7,977 nucleotides of DNA from positions 1 through 7,977 of the forward strand of contig CAIOSF010000076.1 of the NCBI GenBank assembly GCA_903860855.1, in the 5' to 3' direction. Shown here piece by piece: positions 1-7,157 of the stretch (positions within the stretch are counted from its first letter, which is position 1; the number at the start of each line of letters is the position of its first letter). Made by a program: the position numbers and the translations under genes. Below the pieces are notes generated by a model. It saw only the letters and a program-made list of their open reading frames with translations, was not told where the DNA came from and did no database searches. The DNA is from an uncultured Alphaproteobacteria bacterium. GTDB lineage: Bacteria; Pseudomonadota; Alphaproteobacteria; Rickettsiales; Midichloriaceae.

Positions 1-10
1 CAAATAAAAA

Positions 11-775
11 ATGATAAAAAGAATATCAGCAATAATTTGCATTACTTTGCTGCTAGTAGCCTGCGCCACTGAGCAGCCGATACAGAATCAGGTATCTTCC
101 GATAATATTCCAAACCAACCACTGCGCATTATAGTCTTAGGAGCTCCTGGTGTTGGCAAGGGCACTGATGCCGTGATGCTTTCAAAGCGTTACAATATAC
201 CACAGCTTTCCACTGGCGATATGCTTAGAGCAGCAGTAAAAGATGGAACCAGTCTAGGTCATAAAGCAGAGTCATATCTAAAAGCTGGGCAACTAGTACC
301 TGATGAACTTGTTCTGGATCTTATCAAAGACCGAGTAAACCAAGAAGATTGTTCTGATGGCTTCATACTAGATGGATTTCCTCGTACAGTTGTCCAGGCC
401 AAGGGGCTGGATGACGTCTTAAAGGGCCTACCGCATGGATATCTGCTCATTGTAAACTTGCTTGCTGATGACGAAGATTTAGTGACTCGCGTAAAGAAGA
501 GAGCCATATGTGCAAAATGCAATAATGGCCAGATTGATCATATCAAGTACAACAAGATATGCAGCACATGTAACGGTGATGAAGTTGCGCGGGAAGACGA
601 CAAGGAAGATATTGTGCGCAACCGTCTGGTAGTATACCATACTCAGACCGAACCCGTAATCCAGTATTATAAAGATAACAAGGGGTTTTTCGAAGTTAAA
701 GCAGTAACGATACCGCAGACATTCAATGAAGTTGTGCGTGGGATAGAGAGTAATATAATGGTGACCGGGAAATAA
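11..775 (+). CDS. adk: Adenylate kinase with lipoprotein signal peptide
   Basis: Adenylate kinase (ATP + AMP = 2 ADP), 254 residues against about 215 for the family; the excess is N-terminal. The kinase core starts near residue 39. It has the P-loop GAPGVGKGT (44-52, Lys50), the AMP-site STGDMLRAA (67-75, Arg73), DGFPRT (121-126, Arg125), Arg160/Arg164, a zinc-type LID with Cys167-x2-Cys170 and Cys184-x2-Cys187, then REDD (194-197) and Arg205. All the arginines expected from the E. coli enzyme are present. Residues 1-18 form a lipoprotein signal: MIKR, a hydrophobic run, and lipobox LVAC with Cys18. A Gln/Asn/Ser-rich linker (19-37) joins it to the core. The start is firm: an in-frame TAA lies at 5-7, and the next ATG (codon 56) would remove the P-loop. 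Ala at +2 after Cys18 predicts outer-membrane sorting by the Lol rule. Export is inferred; the kinase identity is near certain. Adk often lies beside secY in the ribosomal protein operon; here its right neighbour is an unrelated ORF. Confidence 0.95.
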   Translation: MIKRISAIICITLLLVACATEQPIQNQVSSDNIPNQPLRIIVLGAPGVGKGTDAVMLSKRYNIPQLSTGDMLRAAVKDGTSLGHKAESYLKAGQLVPDELVLDLIKDRVNQEDCSDGFILDGFPRTVVQAKGLDDVLKGLPHGYLLIVNLLADDEDLVTRVKKRAICAKCNNGQIDHIKYNKICSTCNGDEVAREDDKEDIVRNRLVVYHTQTEPVIQYYKDNKGFFEVKAVTIPQTFNEVVRGIESNIMVTGK

Positions 776-849
776 CAGATAATCACCCCCCTCGAGCAGT
801 GGGAAATTTTACAACTTTAAGAGATTATTAAACCTATAACGGCGTGAAT

Positions 850-877
850 TTGACTAAACCATATAACTGTATATGAT
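850..877 (+). promoter_or_regulatory. Sigma-70-like promoter for the 912-1430 gene
   Basis: TTGACT (850-855) is followed by a 16-base spacer and TATGAT (872-877). Each hexamer matches the consensus at five of six positions. Transcription would start near 884, giving a leader of roughly 28 bases to the ATG at 912. The site lies in the spacer after adk, so the next gene is probably transcribed on its own. This is read by eye; no start site is known. Confidence 0.55.
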
Positions 878-911
878 GGCTTCGCTCCATAATAGCTAAA
901 AGTGTAGTACC

Positions 912-1430
912 ATGTATACAGGTCACGCCCCAGGTAATATGACCACTAAAGACTTTATGATCAATTATTGCGAGAACATCGGTGCATATGCTAGCATCTT
1001 GGTGTTTGACAGGGTGCATAATAAGGTTGGTTACGCAAAACAGCTGTATACGGAGCAGTCATCCTTAAATTTCTCTGTAAATAATCAAAAGCTATATGAG
1101 CTCACCGAGTCCATATACAGAGCATCAGATCTCAGATTGATAAAAAGTGAAAAGGAGATATTCGACGGATTCTTAAAAAAGATGATGATCCTTTTGCCAG
1201 CCTCCATAAGCGCCTCTGATACAAATGATATAAAAGCAACGGCCCTGCTAGTTGGATACCTTCATCCTAACAATAATCAAGATATGGTCGACGCAACGAT
1301 AGTTGATATGGTATTTAAAGAGCTAGAGACAGATGTGCACAAGATTGAATCATTAAATAATGTACTATATGAAGGACATTCAGATTGTATTGAGTACCTT
1401 GGTCATCTGCCAGCAGTGTCTATGGAATAA
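912..1430 (+). CDS. Hypothetical protein, 172 residues
   Basis: I do not recognise this protein. It looks like a soluble, mixed alpha/beta cytoplasmic protein with no signal peptide and no membrane segment. It is acidic to neutral, with three cysteines or fewer and no obvious metal or nucleotide motif. The stretch ASILVFDRVHNKVGYA (about 27-42) followed by a strand-rich second half gives a faint impression of a GAF/PAS-like sensor fold, but this is only an impression. An in-frame TAA at 897-899 bounds the start. ATG 912 has no clear Shine-Dalgarno sequence. ATG 939 (codon 10) has AGG at 932-934, four bases upstream, and could be the true start. A good promoter-like site at 850-877 and the absence of any overlapping better frame argue that it is a real gene. 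It stands between adk and polA on the same strand, with spacers of 136 and 114 bases, so an operon is not evident. Confidence 0.65.
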   Translation: MYTGHAPGNMTTKDFMINYCENIGAYASILVFDRVHNKVGYAKQLYTEQSSLNFSVNNQKLYELTESIYRASDLRLIKSEKEIFDGFLKKMMILLPASISASDTNDIKATALLVGYLHPNNNQDMVDATIVDMVFKELETDVHKIESLNNVLYEGHSDCIEYLGHLPAVSME

Positions 1431-1479
1431 TATGGCATTCTAGATAAAAGATGAATACGTTAACTGCGACATTTTGGTA

Positions 1480-1508
1480 TTGCTTAACCTCTTAAACTCA
1501 GCCATAAC
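1480..1508 (+). promoter_or_regulatory. Weak candidate polA promoter
   Basis: TTGCTT (1480-1485), a 17-base spacer and CATAAC (1503-1508) stand 37 bases upstream of the polA ATG. Both hexamers match the sigma-70 consensus only moderately. The -10-like CATAAC lies in an 11-bp tandem repeat, so a second copy occurs at 1514-1519. The call rests on position and is tentative. Confidence 0.2.
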
Positions 1509-1520
1509 TCAGCCATAACT
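1495..1520 (+). repeat. 11-bp tandem repeat upstream of polA
   Basis: The unit AACTCAGCCAT is present at 1495-1505 and again, without a mismatch, at 1506-1516, followed by a partial third copy AACT (1517-1520). It lies 25 bases before the polA start codon. It may be a slippage duplication or a direct-repeat protein site. Confidence 0.9.
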
Positions 1521-1544
1521 GTTTATTCATCACCTAACATATAT

Positions 1545-4202
1545 ATGGGTACATCCAATACAACACAAAACACCTCTACTTCCAAGCTCATCCCCAGACT
1601 ATTGCTCGTTGACGGTTACGGCTTCGTTTTCCGAGCTTTTTATGCCCTCCCATCACTAACGACTCCCAACGGCATACCGATAGGGGCAATACAAGGATTT
1701 GCCTATATGATCCTGCATCTATTGCAAAGCCAGCGCTATGATGCAGTCGCCGTTGTCTTGGACAAAGGTAGCTCAAAGGATACGGTTAGACATCAAATGC
1801 ATGTTGATTATAAGGCGAACCGCAGCACACCTCCAAGCGAACTCCTATCTCAGTTTCCGATTATGAGGGAAATGCTTGAGGCATTTGGCATACCTTATAT
1901 AGAGCAGCATGGAGTTGAAGCTGATGATATAATCGCAGCATATGCAGAGCACGGAGTTCAAACAGGCTATAAAATTACTGTTGCTTCAGGTGATAAAGAT
2001 TTACTACAACTTGTTCGCAACAACACAGTTCATGTTTATGATCCAATAAAGAAAAAAACATTGGACAGTATAGGGGTATTTGAAAAGATGGGAGTACAGC
2101 CACATCAGATTAGGGATTACCTGGCTTTAATAGGAGATGCATCAGATAATATACCTGGGGTGCCAGGTATAGGACCAAAAACGGCAGCTGGACTTCTGGG
2201 CATATATACTGATCTAGAGCAGATATATAGCAATCTTGCCAGCATCAACCCAATAAGAGTTCGCAGCTTATTGGACAAAAATCGGGCTCTTGCCCTTCTC
2301 TCTCATCAGCTCGTAACGCTACATATTGATCAAGTGAAGATTGATAGACCAATAGATAACCTAAAGTGGCTTGGTATAGAAGCAAACTCTAATAATATTT
2401 CGACTTTCACAAGACAATATGGATTACATGCACTTCAGCAAAAGTATCTGCGAAACTTTGGCAACAGAGGAAATTCAACGACAATAGGATCTCTGATCAA
2501 TCAGACTTCAAATAGCACATTAGTAGAAAACCTACTAGAGAGTGGAAAAAACCTAGGTAGAGTCGCGATTTACTATCAATACGATATAAAAGGACAAATT
2601 CCTCATATCACCATAAGTGATGGAGAAAACACAGTTGATCTCTATACCGATAGCATACCAAAAGAGATAGCAGAAGGCATATTGGGAAACAGTGCAATAA
2701 TCAAAGTGTGCCATGGTATTACAGAAATATTTCATGTTCTTGCTCCATCTATATCAGCAGCAAGCATTGCTAATACCTCATCATCGAATCCACATATACC
2801 GACAGAAGCAGCATCTAACGGGATGGAACAATTATTTATTCTTAATACTAAATCATGCCATGATGTTTCATATATGGCTTACGCTCTCGGCAGCGGCAGA
2901 AGGTACGATCTTCATACTCTCATATCACAATACCTACCAAGTAATACCAATGTTGATACTGGAAAAGCACTATTGATGCTTCATACTGTTTTAGAAGCAG
3001 AGCTTAAACAAGCTAGCTTAACAGTAGATCTATATAACATAGATCATGCTATGATGTCACTACTCCTCATGATGGAGTATCGTGGCATATTAGTAGATAA
3101 AGAATACCTCCATCAGCTTGGTCGTGAATTCACTCTTAAGCTAAACGATATTTCTCTGGAAATTTACAAAGAAGCTGGCTCTAGCTTCAACATAGCCTCA
3201 CCCAAACAAGTCGCCGAAGTTCTCTTTGGATATCTTAAGCTCCCCGGTAAAAACAAATCAACAAGCTCTGATGTGTTGGAAGAACTAGCAGCACAAGGAT
3301 TCACTATAGCAGAAATGATTCAAGAATGGAGGCATATGGCCAAACTTCAAGGAACATACATAGAAGGGCTACTTGCTGCTATAAACCCAGTAAGTAAGCG
3401 CATTCATCCAACATTCCACGCAACTTCAACTCTTACAGGGCGGCTTTCTGCTAGCGAACCGAATCTTCAGAGCGTTCCCATTAAGTCAACAGATGGGGCT
3501 AAAATACGCCGAGCTTTCATAGCAAAAGATGGACATGAACTGATGTGCGCCGACTATTCTCAAATTGAAATCAGGGTATTAGCACATATCGCAGACATAA
3601 CATCGCTCCAACAAGCTTTAACTAATGGTCTGGATATACACACCATAACAGCCAGTCAAGTCTTCGGTATACCAATAACAGAAATAGACGATCATTGGCG
3701 GAGAAGAGCTAAGGCGATAAACTTCGGCATAATATATGGAATGAGCGCCTTCGGCTTGGCAAAGAATCTCGGGATTAGTAACTCAGAGGCAAATATGTAC
3801 ATCAAAAATTATTTCCATACCTATCCTGGCATTGAGAGCTATATGAGCAGAACCATAGAGCAAGCTAAAGAAAATGGCTATGTTACCACCATCTTGGGAC
3901 GCAAATGCTATATAACCAACATTGATAGCAAAAACCCGGTATTACGTAAGATCGCTGAAAGATCAGCTATAAACGCGCCGATTCAAGGAAGTGCCGCTGA
4001 TATAATGCGCAAAGCAATGGTAATGTTACCACCTAAACTTCAACAATATTTACTATTACAGGTTCATGATGAGCTGATTTTTGAAATACCAAATGATAGG
4101 ATGATCGACGCAATTGAGGAAATATCAGATACCATGAGAAACTGCATGAGCATTAAGGTTCCTCTTACTGTAAAACTAAAACATGGAAAATCTTGGGGAT
4201 GA
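1545..4202 (+). CDS. polA: DNA polymerase I with inactive 3'-5' exonuclease domain
   Basis: DNA polymerase I, 885 residues, a usual length for the family; it fills gaps in repair and removes RNA primers from Okazaki fragments. The N-terminal 5' nuclease domain (about 17-305) is complete: LLLVDG (Asp23), EADD (125-128), SGDKD (148-152), GDASDN (197-202) and the GIGPKT helix-hairpin-helix (208-213). The middle domain (about 330-490) keeps the proofreading fold's outline but no catalytic set: no Asp-x-Glu near 342-347, CHGITEIFHVL at 389-399 where HN..(F/Y)D is expected, and no Tyr-x3-Asp near 470. The polymerase domain (about 495-885) is intact: TGRLSASEPNLQSVP (631-645), motif A DYSQIE (670-675), motif B RRRAKAINFG..YG (719-732) and motif C QVHDE (839-843). 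ATG 1545 has no clear Shine-Dalgarno sequence, but the nuclease domain begins shortly after it. The gene ends in TGA TAA TAG, three in-frame stops in a row, and converges with the permease gene. Confidence 0.97.
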   Translation: MGTSNTTQNTSTSKLIPRLLLVDGYGFVFRAFYALPSLTTPNGIPIGAIQGFAYMILHLLQSQRYDAVAVVLDKGSSKDTVRHQMHVDYKANRSTPPSELLSQFPIMREMLEAFGIPYIEQHGVEADDIIAAYAEHGVQTGYKITVASGDKDLLQLVRNNTVHVYDPIKKKTLDSIGVFEKMGVQPHQIRDYLALIGDASDNIPGVPGIGPKTAAGLLGIYTDLEQIYSNLASINPIRVRSLLDKNRALALLSHQLVTLHIDQVKIDRPIDNLKWLGIEANSNNISTFTRQYGLHALQQKYLRNFGNRGNSTTIGSLINQTSNSTLVENLLESGKNLGRVAIYYQYDIKGQIPHITISDGENTVDLYTDSIPKEIAEGILGNSAIIKVCHGITEIFHVLAPSISAASIANTSSSNPHIPTEAASNGMEQLFILNTKSCHDVSYMAYALGSGRRYDLHTLISQYLPSNTNVDTGKALLMLHTVLEAELKQASLTVDLYNIDHAMMSLLLMMEYRGILVDKEYLHQLGREFTLKLNDISLEIYKEAGSSFNIASPKQVAEVLFGYLKLPGKNKSTSSDVLEELAAQGFTIAEMIQEWRHMAKLQGTYIEGLLAAINPVSKRIHPTFHATSTLTGRLSASEPNLQSVPIKSTDGAKIRRAFIAKDGHELMCADYSQIEIRVLAHIADITSLQQALTNGLDIHTITASQVFGIPITEIDDHWRRRAKAINFGIIYGMSAFGLAKNLGISNSEANMYIKNYFHTYPGIESYMSRTIEQAKENGYVTTILGRKCYITNIDSKNPVLRKIAERSAINAPIQGSAADIMRKAMVMLPPKLQQYLLLQVHDELIFEIPNDRMIDAIEEISDTMRNCMSIKVPLTVKLKHGKSWG

Positions 4203-4314
4203 TAATAGTGCTCAATGTGTACAGAGTCAGGGCATTATGTACATAGTTATAATACATTACATACCCTCCTAGATCATTTTCCCATTGTCATATCACAAAT
4301 TTGATATAGAACGT

Positions 4315-5538
4315 CTACGTGAGGTTGTTTATCTCACAAATTATTATAATAATAGCTATCATTACAATCAAAACTTGCAATGATATATTATGAGTAATAT
4401 CATAGAATCTACCCATCTCCTTAGATTTCCAATGTAAGTACACAGGGAGTATGATAGCAATCACAGCTAGAATCATACCAGCAAAGCTAAGAGCATGGAT
4501 AAAAGCATTAGGCACGATTAAGGCCACAAATGCAGCTGGCAATATAGCACAAGCAACCATTAAAACATGTGGAGGTTTATGCTTTATAATCTGGCACTTT
4601 AAAATATCGATCAGACCCAATCCAACACCAATAGTTGATGTAAATATCGCTAGAATTGAGATAATCCAAGCCAAGGCCTTCATCACACCGACACCAGCAG
4701 CCTCACCAAGAGCATCGATAAAATCCCCAACTTCAACTCCCTGGCCACTAATAAGACAATTGAAAAAATCATGATTGGCCTTATATAGCACACCAAGAGT
4801 ACAAGTTATCCATATAGTGTAGACTATGGCAGGGATAAGGCTCCCCCAGAAGAACACTATGCGTAACTTCTTGGCGTCTTTATTGCAATAAGTTGTTAAA
4901 GTATGAAAAATGACTTGAAAACCAAAAGAAGTAAATAAAACTGGTATTGCAATGTTCCACGATGCAATGTTGATTGGAGCAATCATAGGCAGCATCCCTA
5001 AATCCACCCCACATATCAAAGCTGCGATAAATAGCCCGATCACAATCAACATTATCAAAAATAATGCTTGATTAAATGAATCAACTTTATGAATTGAAAA
5101 AGAAAGAATCAGAAGCACTATGGCCGAGTATACCATCGTCACAGTGATATGATCACTTTGAATAGAGAAAGTTGCCAATAAGGCAACTATGGTAGAAGAA
5201 CAACCATATATATATGCCGAGAGAAGAGAGTAGCATAGCAGCATAAGGCTTATATCCCCAACTAAATAGGAGCCAATGCCACTAAAGAGCTTACCAAGCC
5301 TCCCTAAGGAGAGCCCCTCATCTGCCCTAAGATTTAACTCTATATTGATCAGGGCCGAGTAATACATTGCAAACCATATTACAAGCATAAGAGCAAAACT
5401 CTGGAATAGACCAAGTTTGGCCATAGTCATCGGCAAGGCAACCATACCGGCTCCTATAGCTGTACCGGCAATCAAGCATATCGACCCAACAGTTTTGCGC
5501 ACCTTTCTTCTACTACATATCAATATAACATCAAGCAT
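4315..5538 (-). CDS. TyrP-like aromatic amino acid permease (HAAAP family)
   Basis: Inner-membrane permease of the hydroxy/aromatic amino acid family, likely importing tyrosine or tryptophan with protons. The translation is almost wholly hydrophobic, with about eleven membrane segments. The first carries the family motif GTAIGAGMVALP. The middle has VLFTSFGFQ followed by KKLRIVFFWGSLIPA, which lines up with the FTSFGFH and KLRWVFIIGSAIP region of E. coli TyrP. Length is 407 residues from ATG 5538, close to the usual 400. The start is uncertain. TTG 5574 would add 12 residues; GTG 5502 would give MRKTVGS, which matches the TyrP N-terminus best and has AGAAG four bases upstream, while ATG 5538 has a weak GGTG. 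The stop is TAG (4317-4315). A 250-base leader with strong fold potential lies upstream, after gltA. The family call is firm; tyrosine versus tryptophan cannot be decided by eye. Confidence 0.92.
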   Translation of the reverse strand: MLDVILICSRRKVRKTVGSICLIAGTAIGAGMVALPMTMAKLGLFQSFALMLVIWFAMYYSALINIELNLRADEGLSLGRLGKLFSGIGSYLVGDISLMLLCYSLLSAYIYGCSSTIVALLATFSIQSDHITVTMVYSAIVLLILSFSIHKVDSFNQALFLIMLIVIGLFIAALICGVDLGMLPMIAPINIASWNIAIPVLFTSFGFQVIFHTLTTYCNKDAKKLRIVFFWGSLIPAIVYTIWITCTLGVLYKANHDFFNCLISGQGVEVGDFIDALGEAAGVGVMKALAWIISILAIFTSTIGVGLGLIDILKCQIIKHKPPHVLMVACAILPAAFVALIVPNAFIHALSFAGMILAVIAIILPVYLHWKSKEMGRFYDITHNISLQVLIVMIAIIIIICEINNLT

Positions 5539-5590
5539 AATACACCAAGTCCCGGATAAGACAATGGGGAGCAATGGCTAAAATTGATGT

Positions 5591-5785
5591 GGGGCCCGGC
5601 TAGGCGATGTACCATCTCTTGGGCCTTAGGGAGGAATAGACCCACAGTACATGGCACATTACCAGTCTCGAAGTAAACAGCACAAACTATAGGGCACAAA
5701 GGTATTGAATTACAGACTGTGAATTCAATGGGATGAGCAGGAGTACATACCTCAGACCCTTGCGGCGGCACCGTCACAAAGCATT
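5591..5785 (-). ncRNA. Candidate structured RNA or long leader between gltA and the permease
   Basis: This gene-free stretch is about 50% G+C, clearly richer than its surroundings, as structural RNAs often are in A+T-rich genomes. A promoter-like site (5819-5791) would start a minus-strand RNA near 5785. That RNA could form nested long-range stems: 5788-5782 with 5609-5603 (seven positions, one mismatch), 5759-5755 with 5625-5621 (GGGUC/GGCCC, one G-U), and 5753-5750 with 5634-5631 (GAGG/CCUC). A hairpin at 5729-5704 has an 8-bp AUUGAAUU/AAUUCAAU stem plus three inner pairs. The segment 5625-5621 could instead pair with 5597-5593, so two folds are possible. About 195 bases and a rod-like closing stem would fit a 6S-type RNA, but I cannot confirm any known family. 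The alternative is an untranslated leader of the permease gene. Strand is inferred mainly from the promoter. Confidence 0.35.
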
Positions 5786-5790
5786 GCCGA

Positions 5791-5819
5791 ACAATAAGCA
5801 ACTTTAAATAAACAGTCAA
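5791..5819 (-). promoter_or_regulatory. Sigma-70-like promoter just after gltA
   Basis: On the minus strand TTGACT (5819-5814), a spacer of exactly 17 bases and TATTGT (5796-5791) form a good promoter match: five of six at -35 and four of six at -10. It begins 18 bases beyond the gltA stop codon. It would drive the G+C-rich stretch below it and possibly the permease gene. No terminator hairpin is seen between gltA and this site, so read-through from gltA is also possible. Confidence 0.5.
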
Positions 5820-5836
5820 AACGAGATCTATATTAT

Positions 5837-7114
5837 TTATCTATTGCTCTTGTATTCTCTATGGGTATAGCCCATGTACAACTGTCTAGGGCGGCCAATC
5901 TTAAGGCTGCCATCCTCAAGCATTTCTTTCCACTGAGATATCCAACCAACAGTGCGGGCAAGAGCAAACATAGCAGTGAACATTTTTGTCGGTATACCAA
6001 GAGCTCTGTAGATGATTCCAGAATAAAAATCAACATTAGGATAAAGCTTCTTCTCAATAAAATAATCGTCCTTCAGAGCTGCCTGCTCAAGGGCCATAGC
6101 CAAATCCAATAAAGGGTCACTGATTTTTAAATTTGATAGAACGCTATCACACATCTTTTTAATAATCTGAGCTCTGGGATCATAATTTTTATAAACTCTG
6201 TGACCGAATCCCATAAGCCTAAAGCTATCTTCTTTGTTTTTTGCCCTAGCTATGTATTCAGGCACACGTTCAGGCTTCCCAATCTCTTCTAACATCTTAA
6301 TCACGGCCTCATTGGCACCTCCATGAGCAGGTCCCCATAGAGCAGCGATTCCAGCGCCCATAACGGCAAAAGGATTGGCACCTGAAGATCCAGCCAATCT
6401 AACAGCTGAGGTTGAAGCATTTTGTTCATGATCAGCATGGAGGATAAGGAGAAGATCAAGGGCCTTGTTCGCCACTTCATTATTATGGTATACCTCACTC
6501 GGTACAGCAAACATCATATTTAAAAAATTAGCTGGATAATCAAGGCTATTATCAGGATGGATAAAGGGATGCCCGATAGAGTACTTATAGGCCATAGCAG
6601 TTAAAGTTGGCATCTTCGCTACAAGTTTGAACACTATCTGCTCGCGATGCTGAGGATTATTAATATCAAGATGCTCATGATAAAAAGCTGATAGGGAGTT
6701 GACGGCTCCGGCCAATATTGCCATAGGGTGAGAATTTCTCGGAAATCCTCTATACATAAAATGAATCTGTTCATGCACTAAAGTGTGATGCTTAATTGCA
6801 TCCAAAAACCGATTATATTGCTCGGCATTCGGCAACTCACCATACACAAGTAAATAACAAACTTCCATATAGGTACTCTTCTCTGCTAGATCTGCTATAT
6901 CGTAACCACGATATCTTAGTATACCTTTTTCGCCATCTATATAGGTTATCTTAGATTTACATGCAGCAGTCGAAGTAAAGCCAGGATCAAATGTAAAGAC
7001 CCCATAAGCATTAAGCTTTGAAATGTCAATTAACGGGCCACCTTCCGTCCCCTGAAGGATGGGTAGCTCTATATCTCCTGCAATACCAGGAATTGTAAGT
7101 TTCGCTGTGGCCAT
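5837..7114 (-). CDS. gltA: Citrate synthase (type II)
   Basis: Citrate synthase condenses oxaloacetate and acetyl-CoA to citrate, the entry step of the TCA cycle, in the cytoplasm. The protein has 425 residues, typical of the hexameric type II enzymes of proteobacteria. The active-site residues fall at the same numbers as in the E. coli enzyme: His229 in [10 protein letters not shown], His264 in [10 protein letters not shown], His305 in [13 protein letters not shown] with Arg314, Asp362 in YPNVDFYSG, and Arg387 in LARTVGW. The N-terminal beta-rich region characteristic of type II enzymes is present (about 1-50). The start ATG (7114-7112) has AAGAGG (7128-7123) eight bases upstream, the best Shine-Dalgarno sequence in the window. 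Two promoter-like sites and a palindrome lie in the long upstream spacer, suggesting regulated expression. The gene is intact and ends in TAA at 5839-5837. Confidence 0.98.
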   Translation of the reverse strand: MATAKLTIPGIAGDIELPILQGTEGGPLIDISKLNAYGVFTFDPGFTSTAACKSKITYIDGEKGILRYRGYDIADLAEKSTYMEVCYLLVYGELPNAEQYNRFLDAIKHHTLVHEQIHFMYRGFPRNSHPMAILAGAVNSLSAFYHEHLDINNPQHREQIVFKLVAKMPTLTAMAYKYSIGHPFIHPDNSLDYPANFLNMMFAVPSEVYHNNEVANKALDLLLILHADHEQNASTSAVRLAGSSGANPFAVMGAGIAALWGPAHGGANEAVIKMLEEIGKPERVPEYIARAKNKEDSFRLMGFGHRVYKNYDPRAQIIKKMCDSVLSNLKISDPLLDLAMALEQAALKDDYFIEKKLYPNVDFYSGIIYRALGIPTKMFTAMFALARTVGWISQWKEMLEDGSLKIGRPRQLYMGYTHREYKSNR

Positions 7115-7157
7115 TATTAGAGCCTCTTTGTATTATTTTAGATACATCTAATTTAAT

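Noticed and set aside
259..522. Minus-strand 87-codon frame inside adk
   Set aside because: It is antisense to a well-conserved enzyme; low-complexity Ser/Arg composition is typical of a shadow frame.
786..815. C-run and GGG after adk as a terminator
   Set aside because: Only three or four pairs can form, with poor arm matching, although TTTT follows.
834..1019. Minus-strand 61-codon frame opposite the start of the 172-residue gene
   Set aside because: Lies antisense to a better frame that has its own promoter, and the product has no recognisable features.
1150..1180. TTCGACGG within the 172-residue gene as a tmRNA signature
   Set aside because: It lies inside a coding frame and no tRNA-like T-arm, tag sequence or acceptor stem surrounds it.
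4290..4307. Inverted repeat ATATCA/TGATAT between the convergent polA and permease genes as a terminator
   Set aside because: The stem is only six A+T-rich pairs and no T-run follows on either strand.
5755..5775. Plus-strand TGCGGCGGCA resembling the 3' end of E. coli 6S RNA
   Set aside because: The matching 5' partner needed to close a 6S stem is not seen on the plus strand, and the nearby promoter points the other way. One short match is not enough to name the RNA on that strand.
5765..5790. GGUGCCGCCGC on the minus strand as a T-box-like sequence before an amino acid permease
   Set aside because: T-boxes carry AGGGUGG.ACCGCG near the 3' end of the leader and occur mainly in Firmicutes. 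Here the similarity is partial and lies at the 5' end.
5520..5819. A 99-codon minus-strand reading frame over the gltA-permease spacer
   Set aside because: Its product is rich in Cys and Pro with no family-like pattern, it overlaps the 5' end of the permease gene in another frame, and it begins inside the promoter-like site. The spacer looks like RNA, not protein-coding sequence.
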